This document shows, piece after piece, positions 17,601-24,976 of a DNA stretch of 64,000 nt. How positions within the stretch are numbered: position 1 is the first letter of the stretch; every line of letters begins with the position of its first letter. Both the position numbers and the translations under genes were made by a program. The notes under the pieces are model-generated. The model searched no databases. It had not been told where the DNA came from and saw nothing but the letters and a program-made list of their open reading frames with translations. Source of the stretch: Defluviitaleaceae bacterium (GTDB taxonomy: Bacteria; Bacillota; Clostridia; Lachnospirales; WQUN01); NCBI GenBank assembly GCA_009786535.1, contig WQRX01000001.1:33416-97415 (forward strand), written 5' to 3'.

Positions 17601-17660
17601 ATGGATAGAGGTAAAAAGCACCCCATCCGAAAAGGCAAAGGCATATTGCAGAGAAAATAA
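17601..17660 (+). CDS. Possible 19-residue basic leader peptide
   Basis: ATG 17601 has a near-perfect ribosome site, AAAGGAGG (17585-17592), eight bases upstream. It opens a 19-codon frame, MDRGKKHPIRKGKGILQRK, ending in TAA at 17660. Seven Lys/Arg-rich positions make it strongly basic. No homologue is known to me. A second site (AAAGGGGAG, 17664-17672) precedes ATG 17679, and a third precedes the glycosyltransferase start. It may be a translated leader or a chance frame. Confidence 0.35.
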   Translation: MDRGKKHPIRKGKGILQRK

Positions 17661-17745
17661 CTCAAAGGGGAGAACCCAATGCCTGCAATATGCCGTAAAC
17701 GTATGCGCACCGCACGGTTTCCTCTTAATTTTGGAGGAAATCGCA

Positions 17746-18669
17746 ATGCGATATGCGTATGTAACCTTTCTTATGCGCGGCGACAGCTACCTGCCCGGTG
17801 CGCTGGTGCTTGCGTATGCGTTAAAAATGCAATCCCAACAGGATTGTATATGCCTTGTAACCCATGACGTTTCCCACGAAGCGAGAAAAGCCCTGCACGT
17901 ATTATATGATGCGGTAATACCCATCGATGCGCTGCAGCTTGAAAAAACAGCAACAGGAGGCAGAAGTGACAGAAAAATACTTCCCACGCGCTTTCAAGCG
18001 CTGCGCCTGTGCAAAAACGGCGGACTGGGCAAAGCCTACGACAAAATAATATTACTGGACGCCGATGTATTGCCGCTGTGTGATTACGATTCGCTTTTCC
18101 GACTAAATACTCCTGCGGGCATTCTCATGGAAAATAAAAACGCCTGCTATTCACACGCAAGCGAAAATACAGATAAATGGAACTGGCATACCCTGTACGA
18201 CCCCATATGCCCGCATGGTACGCGTATTCCTGCGCAATTTACCAACCGCGTTTTACACGACCCAAGCAATATGGGCGTAAACGCAGGGTTATGGGTGCTT
18301 GCACCTTCCATGCCGGAATATGAAGCCATTCTACACGCATTGCCGCAAGTGGCGCACCTCGCAGCTATTTTTCCGTGGCCTGAGCAACAACTGGCAACAC
18401 TGCTATGGTCGGGCAGGTGGACAAACGTAGATATCCGTTACAATTCCATCGGCGGGTACCCACGAGCAGAAGTGCTAAAAGGTATCCACTACGCAGGGGT
18501 TAAGCCATGGCAATGGAAGCACCGTTCAATTAAGCTTTACAGCCGATTTGCGGACTTTAAATTGTGGTACACTTATTACAACGCTATGTACGTAAGCCAC
18601 AAAGCATTTCGCAACCGCCCCGCGCTTGTCCGGTTATGGAAATTTATTGTATCCCAAACTCCATTTTAA
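17746..18669 (+). CDS. Glycosyltransferase family 8-like (glycogenin-type)
   Basis: 307 residues from ATG 17746, which has GGAGG eight bases upstream; the frame is open further back to 17575 but without GT features. The N-terminal MRYAYVTFLMRGDSYLPGALVLAYAL and the following strand are typical of GT8 enzymes (YVTLLxxDxYxxGxLVLxxSL). The metal-binding DxD motif is LLDADVLP with D105 and D107. NMGVNAGLWVL and a late IHYAGVKPW (His/Gly loop) also match GT8. The enzyme would move a sugar from a nucleotide donor in the cytoplasm; donor and acceptor are unknown. It overlaps the convergent 18644 gene by 26 bases tail to tail. Confidence 0.83.
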   Translation: MRYAYVTFLMRGDSYLPGALVLAYALKMQSQQDCICLVTHDVSHEARKALHVLYDAVIPIDALQLEKTATGGRSDRKILPTRFQALRLCKNGGLGKAYDKIILLDADVLPLCDYDSLFRLNTPAGILMENKNACYSHASENTDKWNWHTLYDPICPHGTRIPAQFTNRVLHDPSNMGVNAGLWVLAPSMPEYEAILHALPQVAHLAAIFPWPEQQLATLLWSGRWTNVDIRYNSIGGYPRAEVLKGIHYAGVKPWQWKHRSIKLYSRFADFKLWYTYYNAMYVSHKAFRNRPALVRLWKFIVSQTPF

Positions 18670-19102
18670 GCAATTCCTGCAACATTTGCATCATGCATCT
18701 CAAATCATACATTTGAAAATGCTGCACGGTATCGTCGCTATGCGAAATAAAACGCAGTTTTGCGTTTTTCTTGTATAGCGACAGCGCTTCGTCTATGCGC
18801 TTTACCGATTGAAAGTCCACCGTATCGTTAGGCGAGGTGGTTAGCACCGTTAAATAAGGATTAACCACGCCTTGCTTTTGTATGGGCACAGTGCGAAGGC
18901 TTTTCCCCTGTGCCTGCACGGCGGGAAGGTTAATACCAATCAACGGGTTTGTTACCAACACCGCACCCTTGCGGATATTTGCGCGCGCCGCGCTTAGCAC
19001 TTCCATGGCCGGCGCGCTTACCCATTTTACGGTGCAACCCAGTTCGGGCTTTTGCTTAAAAAATTCTGCCACCGCATTATTATTTGTATATACCGTGTAC
19101 AT
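18644..19102 (-). CDS. GrdX-like protein of unknown function
   Basis: 152 residues. Its ATG lies three bases after the stop of the HPr-like gene, with no strong ribosome site, so translation is likely coupled. The opening MYTVYTNNNAV and the middle KGAVLVTNPLIGINLPAVQAQGKSLRTV resemble the GrdX family found in glycine/betaine reductase gene clusters (short strand ending in TNN, then a helix, then HPLxGSIKP-like). Here no selenoprotein or reductase genes are near. The C-terminus continues with a helical extension. The family assignment is tentative. It is the last gene of the hprK-whiA operon, and its 3' end overlaps the glycosyltransferase. Confidence 0.5.
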   Translation of the reverse strand: MYTVYTNNNAVAEFFKQKPELGCTVKWVSAPAMEVLSAARANIRKGAVLVTNPLIGINLPAVQAQGKSLRTVPIQKQGVVNPYLTVLTTSPNDTVDFQSVKRIDEALSLYKKNAKLRFISHSDDTVQHFQMYDLRCMMQMLQELLKMEFGIQ

Positions 19103-19105
19103 ATG

Positions 19106-19378
19106 TTATGCCGATTTGGCCGTTGCTGTGGCCAAAAATTCTTCAAGTACGGGTAACGCACATTGCTCGTCTTCCCCATCGGCTACAATTTTCACGGTTT
19201 GACCGCCCTTTATGTCCAAGGAAATAATGCCCATAATGCTTTTGGCATTTGCGGTTTTTTCTGCGTGCATAAGCGAAATACGGCTATTAAATTTGCTCGC
19301 CGTTTGTACCAGCAATGCGGCTTCCCCGGGTTCGAATAGGGAGTTTACCTGCACCCTTCTTTCAATCACTTGTACCAT
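19106..19378 (-). CDS. HPr-like regulatory protein lacking the catalytic histidine (Crh-like)
   Basis: 90 residues, aligned along its whole length with HPr. The regulatory serine is intact (KSIMGIISL, S47 matching HPr Ser46), as are VQTASKF and the C-terminal helix. The catalytic loop GIHARPA is replaced by LFEPGEA, so position H15 is Glu (E16 here) and Arg17 is Gly. It cannot take phosphate from enzyme I at this position but should still be a substrate of HPr kinase, encoded three genes upstream in the same operon. This parallels Bacillus Crh, which has Gln there and also follows whiA. Likely role: CcpA co-regulation or another signalling task. Its start codon lies inside the end of whiA (17-base overlap). 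Confidence 0.85.
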   Translation of the reverse strand: MVQVIERRVQVNSLFEPGEAALLVQTASKFNSRISLMHAEKTANAKSIMGIISLDIKGGQTVKIVADGEDEQCALPVLEEFLATATAKSA

Positions 19379-20003
19379 CTCCTTTTAGCCCTTCGGCTAT
19401 TTCAATTATTTTACGTAAACGGTGATTTACACCGGATTTACCAATGGGCGGCACAAGCATTGCGCCAATTTCTTCTAAGCTTGCGTTTTCATGAGCCAGG
19501 CGAAGTCTTGCCACTTCTTCCAGCGATTTTTCTAAGAAGTTAAGCCCAGCTTTTTCATCTATCAACTGTATGGCACTAATTTGCACTAATGCGGCGGATA
19601 TTGTTTTATTCATATTAGCGGTTTCGGAATTAACTTTACGGTTTAAGTTATTGCGTATATCTTTTTCAACCCGCGCATTTTCAAACTCGAATAGCGCCTT
19701 GTGTGCCGTCATAATGTTTAAAATGTCTGCTATTTCTGCGGCTTCTTTTACGTATACGCGCTGTAGCTTCTCGCGCGGGGTTTGCCTGGGTTTTAGGTCA
19801 AACCCATGCAAAACCTGCACCAATTTTTCCGCACGTTCCTTGTCCAAAATAAATTCCAAATGGTACGAGCGGTTAGGGTCGGAAATTGTGCCCCCAAGCA
19901 AAAAGCATTCCCGTACAAAGCCGCGATTATCTGCGCCGTTCAACGGCAGGGACATAATCTCCCCCCGCACCCGCGCCGAAAACGATTGTATACTACTTGG
20001 CAT
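19362..20003 (-). CDS. whiA: Sporulation/division regulator WhiA, short form lacking the N-terminal domain
   Basis: 213 residues from ATG 20003, against about 310 in typical WhiA. The central LAGLIDADG-like part (RECFLLGGTISDPNRSYHLEF), the hallmark NRKVNSETANMNKT, and the C-terminal HTH ending SGVNHRLRKIIEIAE are all present. What is missing is nearly all of the first 100 residues (the WhiA_N lobe). The start SSIQSFSARVRGEIMSL looks like the usual first helix, joined directly to the second lobe. The start overlaps the rapZ 3' end by 11 bases, so there is no room for the missing domain. WhiA binds DNA and affects division and chromosome segregation in Bacillota. Confidence 0.85.
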   Translation of the reverse strand: MPSSIQSFSARVRGEIMSLPLNGADNRGFVRECFLLGGTISDPNRSYHLEFILDKERAEKLVQVLHGFDLKPRQTPREKLQRVYVKEAAEIADILNIMTAHKALFEFENARVEKDIRNNLNRKVNSETANMNKTISAALVQISAIQLIDEKAGLNFLEKSLEEVARLRLAHENASLEEIGAMLVPPIGKSGVNHRLRKIIEIAEGLKGDGTSD

Positions 20004-20883
20004 ACCCGCCGCCGCTATGCCGCGAAGGGTCTTTATCAATATCGCGATGGCTAAGTACTACGGAATTGGTAGGGTTTAAATCATTAAACAACTCATTCGC
20101 CAGCGCTACAGAGCGATGCCGCCCCCCCGTACAGCCAATGCTTACAATCAACTGGTTTTTCCCCTCGCTAACGTAGTGGGGGATAAGAAAGCGTAGCATA
20201 ACAAGCAAACTTTCGGAAAAACGCACGCTTACATCATGGCTCATTACGTAGTCGCGCACTTCGCGGTCAAGCCCCGTGAGCGGACGCAACTCGGGGTTAT
20301 AAAACGGATTGGGCAGAAAACGCACGTCAAAAACCAAGTCCGATTCTTCAGGAATGCCAAACTTGTACCCAAAACTTACTACGTTAATCATCATATTATC
20401 AAATTCTGCGTTATCAATAAAGATTTTTAAGATTTTTTCTTTCAACTGGCGCGGTAAAATAAAGCTGGTATCAATTACGTGGGTCGCCTTATCCTTTACG
20501 TCTTCCAAGATGGCGCGTTCTTTTAAAATGCCTACGCTGGCGAGGTCGTTTTTCGCCAATGGGTGAAGGTGGCGCGTTTCTTTGTAGCGATTAATTAACA
20601 CGTCGTTGCTTGCATCTAGGAATAAAATGGAATACGTAACATTATCTTGTTTATCAAGCGCTGCAAGCCCGTGGGCTAAATCATCAAACATTTTACCGCC
20701 TCGAATATCTATACCCAGTGCAACCTGCGTTATACCTGTGTCGCGTTCCACACACAGTTTAGCAAAATCGCCGATAAATGTGGGGGGTAAATTATCTACG
20801 CAGTGGTAGCCCGCGTCTTCAAAAATTTTAAGCACGGTCGTTTTCCCGGCACCCGACATGCCCGTAACAATTACAATGCGCAT
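19993..20883 (-). CDS. rapZ: RNase adapter protein RapZ (YvcJ family)
   Basis: 296 residues from ATG 20883, preceded by AGGGGGCG and lying eight bases after the murB stop. Walker A is GMSGAGKT (8-15), very near the N-terminus as in all RapZ/YvcJ proteins. LFLDASNDVLINRYKETRHLHPL is the second conserved block. The C-terminal domain carries IGCTGGRHRSVALANEL and HRDIDKDPSRH. In Bacillota the protein binds nucleotides and influences competence or amino-sugar control; the RNA-adapter role is known from E. coli. Next to whiA as in most Bacillota. Confidence 0.95.
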   Translation of the reverse strand: MRIVIVTGMSGAGKTTVLKIFEDAGYHCVDNLPPTFIGDFAKLCVERDTGITQVALGIDIRGGKMFDDLAHGLAALDKQDNVTYSILFLDASNDVLINRYKETRHLHPLAKNDLASVGILKERAILEDVKDKATHVIDTSFILPRQLKEKILKIFIDNAEFDNMMINVVSFGYKFGIPEESDLVFDVRFLPNPFYNPELRPLTGLDREVRDYVMSHDVSVRFSESLLVMLRFLIPHYVSEGKNQLIVSIGCTGGRHRSVALANELFNDLNPTNSVVLSHRDIDKDPSRHSGGGYAK

Positions 20884-20891
20884 AACGCCCC

Positions 20892-21818
20892 CTACGTTTC
20901 CCATGGATATTTTCTGCCAAAAATTTTTACTTCGGGTTCTAACCATACGCCTGCCATCTCGTGTACGCGGTTGCGTACTTCGTGCATAAGTCGGCAAACG
21001 TCCTCGGCGGTAGCCCCGCCTTTATTTATCACAAAACCTGCGTGTTTTTCGCTCACTTGTGCGCCGCCTACGGTAAAGCCCTTTAACCCCGCTTGCTCAA
21101 TTAATCCGCCCGCAAAATGCCCTTCCGGGCGTTTAAATGTACTGCCCGCGCTAGGTTCGAAGGGTTGCTTTTCGCGCCGTTTGTTATTAAGTTCCTTTGT
21201 TTCGGCTTGGATTTGTGTCATATCACCGGGCAAAAGGCGAAACAATGCCTCTACAATAATGCCGCCCTCGCGTTGAATACGGCTGGTGCGGTAGCCAAAA
21301 CCCATCTCCGGGGTAGGAATTTCCACTAACTTGTTATTTTGAAGCACCGTGACGCGCGTGCAAACTTCTTCAATATCGTGCCCGTATGCGCCCGCATTCA
21401 TATACACCGCGCCGCCTACCGACCCGGGTATCGCTTGTGCAAACTCAAGCCCCTGCAAGCCCGCTTTACACGCCGTATCGGCAAGCTTTGCCAGCTTTAC
21501 GCCCGCGCCCACGGTAATATAGCTAACCTCGTTGGGCTTTATATCCACTTCAAGCGTATTTAGCCCCGTAGTGAGAAGGACAATGCCACGCAAGCCTTCG
21601 TCTGCGATTAACACGTTGCTTCCTTCGCCTAAGATGGTTAGCGACCAATTATTTTCGCTACATAGCTTGCTAATTTGCTGTATCTGTTCAATTTTTTGGG
21701 GCAGTACCAGTATATCCGCTTTTCCCCCAATTTTGAAGCTTGTATATTTTGCCAATGGCTCGTTGGTTTTTAATGCCTCGCCGGGCAGTATCGTGCGTAA
21801 CGTTTTAATAAACGTCAT
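20892..21818 (-). CDS. murB: UDP-N-acetylenolpyruvoylglucosamine reductase MurB
   Basis: 308 residues. MurB reduces UDP-GlcNAc-enolpyruvate to UDP-MurNAc with NADPH and FAD, the second committed step of peptidoglycan precursor synthesis, in the cytoplasm. FAD-binding motifs are KYTSFKIGGKADIL near the N-terminus, LGEGSNVLIADEGL, and GSVGGAVYMNAGAYG. The catalytic region has SAGSTFKRPEGHFAGGLIEQAGLKG (Ser donor). The C-terminus with KHAGFVINKGGATAED is typical of type II MurB. The start overlaps the end of hprK by 14 bases. Confidence 0.95.
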   Translation of the reverse strand: MTFIKTLRTILPGEALKTNEPLAKYTSFKIGGKADILVLPQKIEQIQQISKLCSENNWSLTILGEGSNVLIADEGLRGIVLLTTGLNTLEVDIKPNEVSYITVGAGVKLAKLADTACKAGLQGLEFAQAIPGSVGGAVYMNAGAYGHDIEEVCTRVTVLQNNKLVEIPTPEMGFGYRTSRIQREGGIIVEALFRLLPGDMTQIQAETKELNNKRREKQPFEPSAGSTFKRPEGHFAGGLIEQAGLKGFTVGGAQVSEKHAGFVINKGGATAEDVCRLMHEVRNRVHEMAGVWLEPEVKIFGRKYPWET

Positions 21819-22809
21819 GAACCTTCATCACTCCACCGGAATTTTTTAGAACGCGCTCGGTTAAAGCATCTGCGGCGTTATAGCCTAACTTTTTTTGTCG
21901 GTGGTTAATCGCGGCGGACTCGCATAATATCGAAAGCGAACGCCCGGGGCGTATGGGAATAGAATGGCTGTTTATCTTATTACCTAAAATTTCCGTAAAT
22001 TCTTCAACCTGCCCCAAACGGTCATAGGTGCGCGTACCATCCCATAATTCCAAGTTAATAATTAGGTCAATGTTTTGTGTGGGCTTTATTGACTGTACGC
22101 CAAACATTTGCATCACGTCAATAATGCCAATGCCGCGCAATTCCAAAAAGTAACGTATATTTGCGGGACAGCTTCCGATAAGCGTTTCCGATGAAACGCG
22201 GCGTACTTCCACCGCATCATCGGCAATAAAACGATGCCCGCGCTTAATCAGCTCCAGCGCCATTTCAGACTTGCCTACGCCGCTTTCCCCGCAAATAAGC
22301 GTGCCAACGCCGTAAATATCCAGCAAGCAGCCATGCATGGTAATGCGCGGCGCAAGCTGTACCTTCATCCAACGGATAATCTCGCTGATAAAGTCCGTCG
22401 TGGTTGACGTGGTGGAAAAAACGGGAACATCGTACCGCTCGGCATAATCCAGCATTTCCGGAAAAATACCCAGCTTACGGCAAATAATAATAGCAGGAAT
22501 GCGATGCTGGAAAATGCGGCGCAAGTTTTCACTGCGGAAGCCTTCTTCCAGTCGTGTGAGGTAGGTATGCTCTACCATGCCGATTACCTGCAAACGTGAC
22601 GTGTCAAAATAATCGAAAAAACCCGCCATCTGCAAAGCAGGGCGGTTAATATTGGCGCGGGTAAGCACCTTCGATTCAATGTCCACGGCAGGGGTTAGCA
22701 GGTCTAACTCAAATTCCTTTGCCATAACAGAAAGGGGAACGGTATACCCCGTACCCGGTGTGTTATATGCACCGCTTGCGGCAAGATTTGCGTTCGCCGC
22801 CGCATTCAT
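21805..22809 (-). CDS. hprK: HPr kinase/phosphorylase HprK
   Basis: 334 residues. Phosphorylates the regulatory Ser of HPr and Crh-type proteins and removes it again, linking glycolytic state to catabolite repression. The N-terminal domain (residues about 28-150) includes LTRANINRPALQMAGFFDYF and STTSTTTDFI. Walker A is GESGVGKS (174-181). Next comes RHRFIADDAVEV-like ADD, and then the family signature LELRGIGIIDV. About 20 extra residues precede the first conserved strand. The start overlaps the upstream small ORF's stop (ATGA). The Ser substrate lies in the same operon in the Crh-like gene. Confidence 0.95.
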   Translation of the reverse strand: MNAAANANLAASGAYNTPGTGYTVPLSVMAKEFELDLLTPAVDIESKVLTRANINRPALQMAGFFDYFDTSRLQVIGMVEHTYLTRLEEGFRSENLRRIFQHRIPAIIICRKLGIFPEMLDYAERYDVPVFSTTSTTTDFISEIIRWMKVQLAPRITMHGCLLDIYGVGTLICGESGVGKSEMALELIKRGHRFIADDAVEVRRVSSETLIGSCPANIRYFLELRGIGIIDVMQMFGVQSIKPTQNIDLIINLELWDGTRTYDRLGQVEEFTEILGNKINSHSIPIRPGRSLSILCESAAINHRQKKLGYNAADALTERVLKNSGGVMKVHDVY

Positions 22810-23108
22810 TGGATAGCTATCCCCGTTACTTCGCGCTTGCTATCAAATTCGACCTTACATACGATGCCGTTAAACAGCAAACGAACGGGGTAGTATGTGT
22901 CATAGGCGGTCATCATCTTTTCCAACAAGTCTTGTTGGTAGTCGCGCATCACATTATTAAGCTCTTTTATCGTCATCATATGCGATGGCTCCAGTGTTAT
23001 ACGCCCGTCACTTTCCGAAAGCTCCAGCGTTATACGTAACTGACGAAATTCCTCGCTGCCTTCTGCGTTATACACATACTCCATACTCCATATGGGCTTG
23101 TATTCCAT
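22806..23108 (-). CDS. Small conserved-context protein of unknown function
   Basis: 100 residues, ATG with GGAGGTG seven bases upstream, stop overlapping the hprK start. No signal peptide or TM. Contains MEYVYNAEGSEEFRQLRITLELSESDG and a helix with NNVMRDYQQDLLEKMM. I do not recognise the family. As the first gene of the hprK-murB-rapZ-whiA unit it probably has a cytoplasmic role coupled to hprK expression. Confidence 0.7.
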   Translation of the reverse strand: MEYKPIWSMEYVYNAEGSEEFRQLRITLELSESDGRITLEPSHMMTIKELNNVMRDYQQDLLEKMMTAYDTYYPVRLLFNGIVCKVEFDSKREVTGIAIQ

Positions 23109-23133
23109 GCCGCACCTCCGACGATTTTTTTGT

Positions 23134-23163
23134 ATTATAGCATTTATTTTTCGTTTGTGTTAA
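23134..23163 (-). promoter_or_regulatory. Promoter of the hprK-murB-rapZ-whiA operon
   Basis: On the minus strand TTAACA (23163-23158), an 18-base spacer, and a perfect TATAAT (23139-23134). It begins at the uvrC stop region and leads into the small ORF. This separates the operon from uvrC, although read-through is possible. Confidence 0.65.
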
Positions 23164-24976
23164 AAAATTGAAAAACTGCTTCCGCACTTTTTTTATTCAT
23201 GGAAGATGCGGCAAGCAAATCGTCTATCGAAGCCGTGCGAATTGCCTCGATATTTTTGAAATGCATAAGCAACGCCTTGCGCCTAGTCGCGCCTACACCT
23301 TTTATATCGTCCAGCACCGAGCGCACTTGGGTTTGCGCGCGCAGCTTCTTATGATATTCCAGCGCAAAGCGGTGGGTTTCGTCCTGTATGCGCGTAACCA
23401 GCTTAAAACCGTCGCCCGTGCGGGGCAGGGGAACTTCCTTGCCCTCATATAACAGCCCGCGCGTGCGATGGCGGTCGTCCTTTACCATACCGCATACAGG
23501 AATATCCATACCCAGTGCCGCGAGTGCTTTTTTTGCCGCCGATATTTGCCCCTTACCACCGTCAACAAAAATTACATCGGGTAATTTTGAAAATGCCACA
23601 TGGTTTTGGTGGTAACGTGTTAAACGGCGGGTAAGTACTTCCTCTATGCCTGCGTAGTCGTCCGGACCGATTACGCCTTTTAGCTTAAATTTGCGGTAGT
23701 CGTTCTTTTTCGCCTTGCCGTCTTCGAAAACTATCATCGAACCTACGGATTCAAAGCCTTGCGTATTGGAAATATCCAGCGATTCGATGCGCGTTAGGCG
23801 CATTTCTAAGCCCAAGGCATCGGTAATTTCCTGCATGGCGCGGCGGTTGCGTTCGGTTTCGTTACGTATGTGTGCGCCAAACTGCGAAAGCGTTAAATTT
23901 GCATTGGTTTGCGCCAGCTTTACCATTTCGCGCTTTTCGCCTTTTTGGGGGACGTTGATTTGCACCTGTCGTTCCGCTAAGTGGGATAACCACGTAGTGA
24001 TTGCATCCTTCTCCGCAGGGGCGCATACAAGGGATAGTTCCTTGGGAATATACGCTGCCTCGCTGTAGAATTGCTTTAAAAACGCCGCCATCATTTCTTC
24101 GTCCGATGCTTGGGCGTCGGGTTCCATCATAAAATGTTCGCTACCGGTCATTTTACCGCCACGCACAAAGAAAATTTCCACCAATGCATCTACATTGTCG
24201 CGCGCTAGGGCAATTACGTCACGGTCTTCGCCGCCTGTGTCAATTTTTTGTGTTTCACTTAGCGCTTCCAACGTGGCGATGGTGTCGCGTATTTCTGCCG
24301 CGCGTTCGTACAGCATCTCCTCGGCGGCTTCCGCCATTTCTTTTTTTAATCGGGAGAGGACATTGGTGGTGCGCCCCTGTATAAAACGCTCTGCTTCAGC
24401 CACGTATTGGGCGTAGGTTTCTTCGTCAAACAGTTTATTACAAGGCGCACGGCATTGCCCGATATGATGGTTTAAGCATGGGCGCCCTTTGTTAAAATCG
24501 CGGGGGAAAATCTTGGTACAGCGCCGTATTGGCCACAGCTTATGCACAAGGTTTAAAATTTCGCGCACACGACTGCCCGACATAAACGGCCCAAAATATT
24601 TTGCCCTGTCTTTCCCGCGCTGACGCGCAAAGAGGACGCGCGGTAAGCGTTCATGCACGGTAATGCGGATATACGGATATGCCTTGTCGTCCTTTAACCG
24701 CGTATTAAATTTAGGGCAGTGGCGTTTAATTAAGCTGTTTTCCAGTATGAAGGCTTCGATTTCATTATCGGTAACGGTGTAGGAAAAATGCGTAATATAC
24801 CCCGCCATATGGCGTGCCTTATAGTCTGCTGCGCCCCCTTCACGAAAATAGCTTTGCACCCGCTTGCGCAGGTCTTTTGCTTTACCCACATAGATAATTA
24901 CGTCATTTTCGTCACGCATAATGTATATGCCGGATTGATGGGGTATTTTCTTTAATTCTGCTTTAATATCGAACAT
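23144..24976 (-). CDS. uvrC: Excinuclease ABC subunit UvrC
   Basis: 610 residues from ATG 24976, which overlaps the upstream stop as TAATG. UvrC makes both incisions during nucleotide excision repair with UvrAB. The GIY-YIG nuclease domain opens the protein (GIYIMRDENDVIIYVGKAKDLRKRV). The Cys-containing RRCTKIFP, CLNHHIGQCRAPC and the UVR helix region follow. The RNase H-like nuclease domain contains ESLDISNTQG, VFVDGGKGQ and DDRHRTRGL, and the helix-hairpin-helix pair closes it (IKGVGATRRKALLMHF). Full length. Confidence 0.95.
   Translation of the reverse strand: MFDIKAELKKIPHQSGIYIMRDENDVIIYVGKAKDLRKRVQSYFREGGAADYKARHMAGYITHFSYTVTDNEIEAFILENSLIKRHCPKFNTRLKDDKAYPYIRITVHERLPRVLFARQRGKDRAKYFGPFMSGSRVREILNLVHKLWPIRRCTKIFPRDFNKGRPCLNHHIGQCRAPCNKLFDEETYAQYVAEAERFIQGRTTNVLSRLKKEMAEAAEEMLYERAAEIRDTIATLEALSETQKIDTGGEDRDVIALARDNVDALVEIFFVRGGKMTGSEHFMMEPDAQASDEEMMAAFLKQFYSEAAYIPKELSLVCAPAEKDAITTWLSHLAERQVQINVPQKGEKREMVKLAQTNANLTLSQFGAHIRNETERNRRAMQEITDALGLEMRLTRIESLDISNTQGFESVGSMIVFEDGKAKKNDYRKFKLKGVIGPDDYAGIEEVLTRRLTRYHQNHVAFSKLPDVIFVDGGKGQISAAKKALAALGMDIPVCGMVKDDRHRTRGLLYEGKEVPLPRTGDGFKLVTRIQDETHRFALEYHKKLRAQTQVRSVLDDIKGVGATRRKALLMHFKNIEAIRTASIDDLLAASSMNKKSAEAVFQFFNTNEK

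Noticed and set aside
17679..17867. 62-residue frame with a ribosome site before the glycosyltransferase
   Set aside because: It runs for over 100 bases inside the glycosyltransferase, and its second half is a shadow of that gene. Not listed as a gene; the ribosome site is mentioned in the finding on stacked sites.
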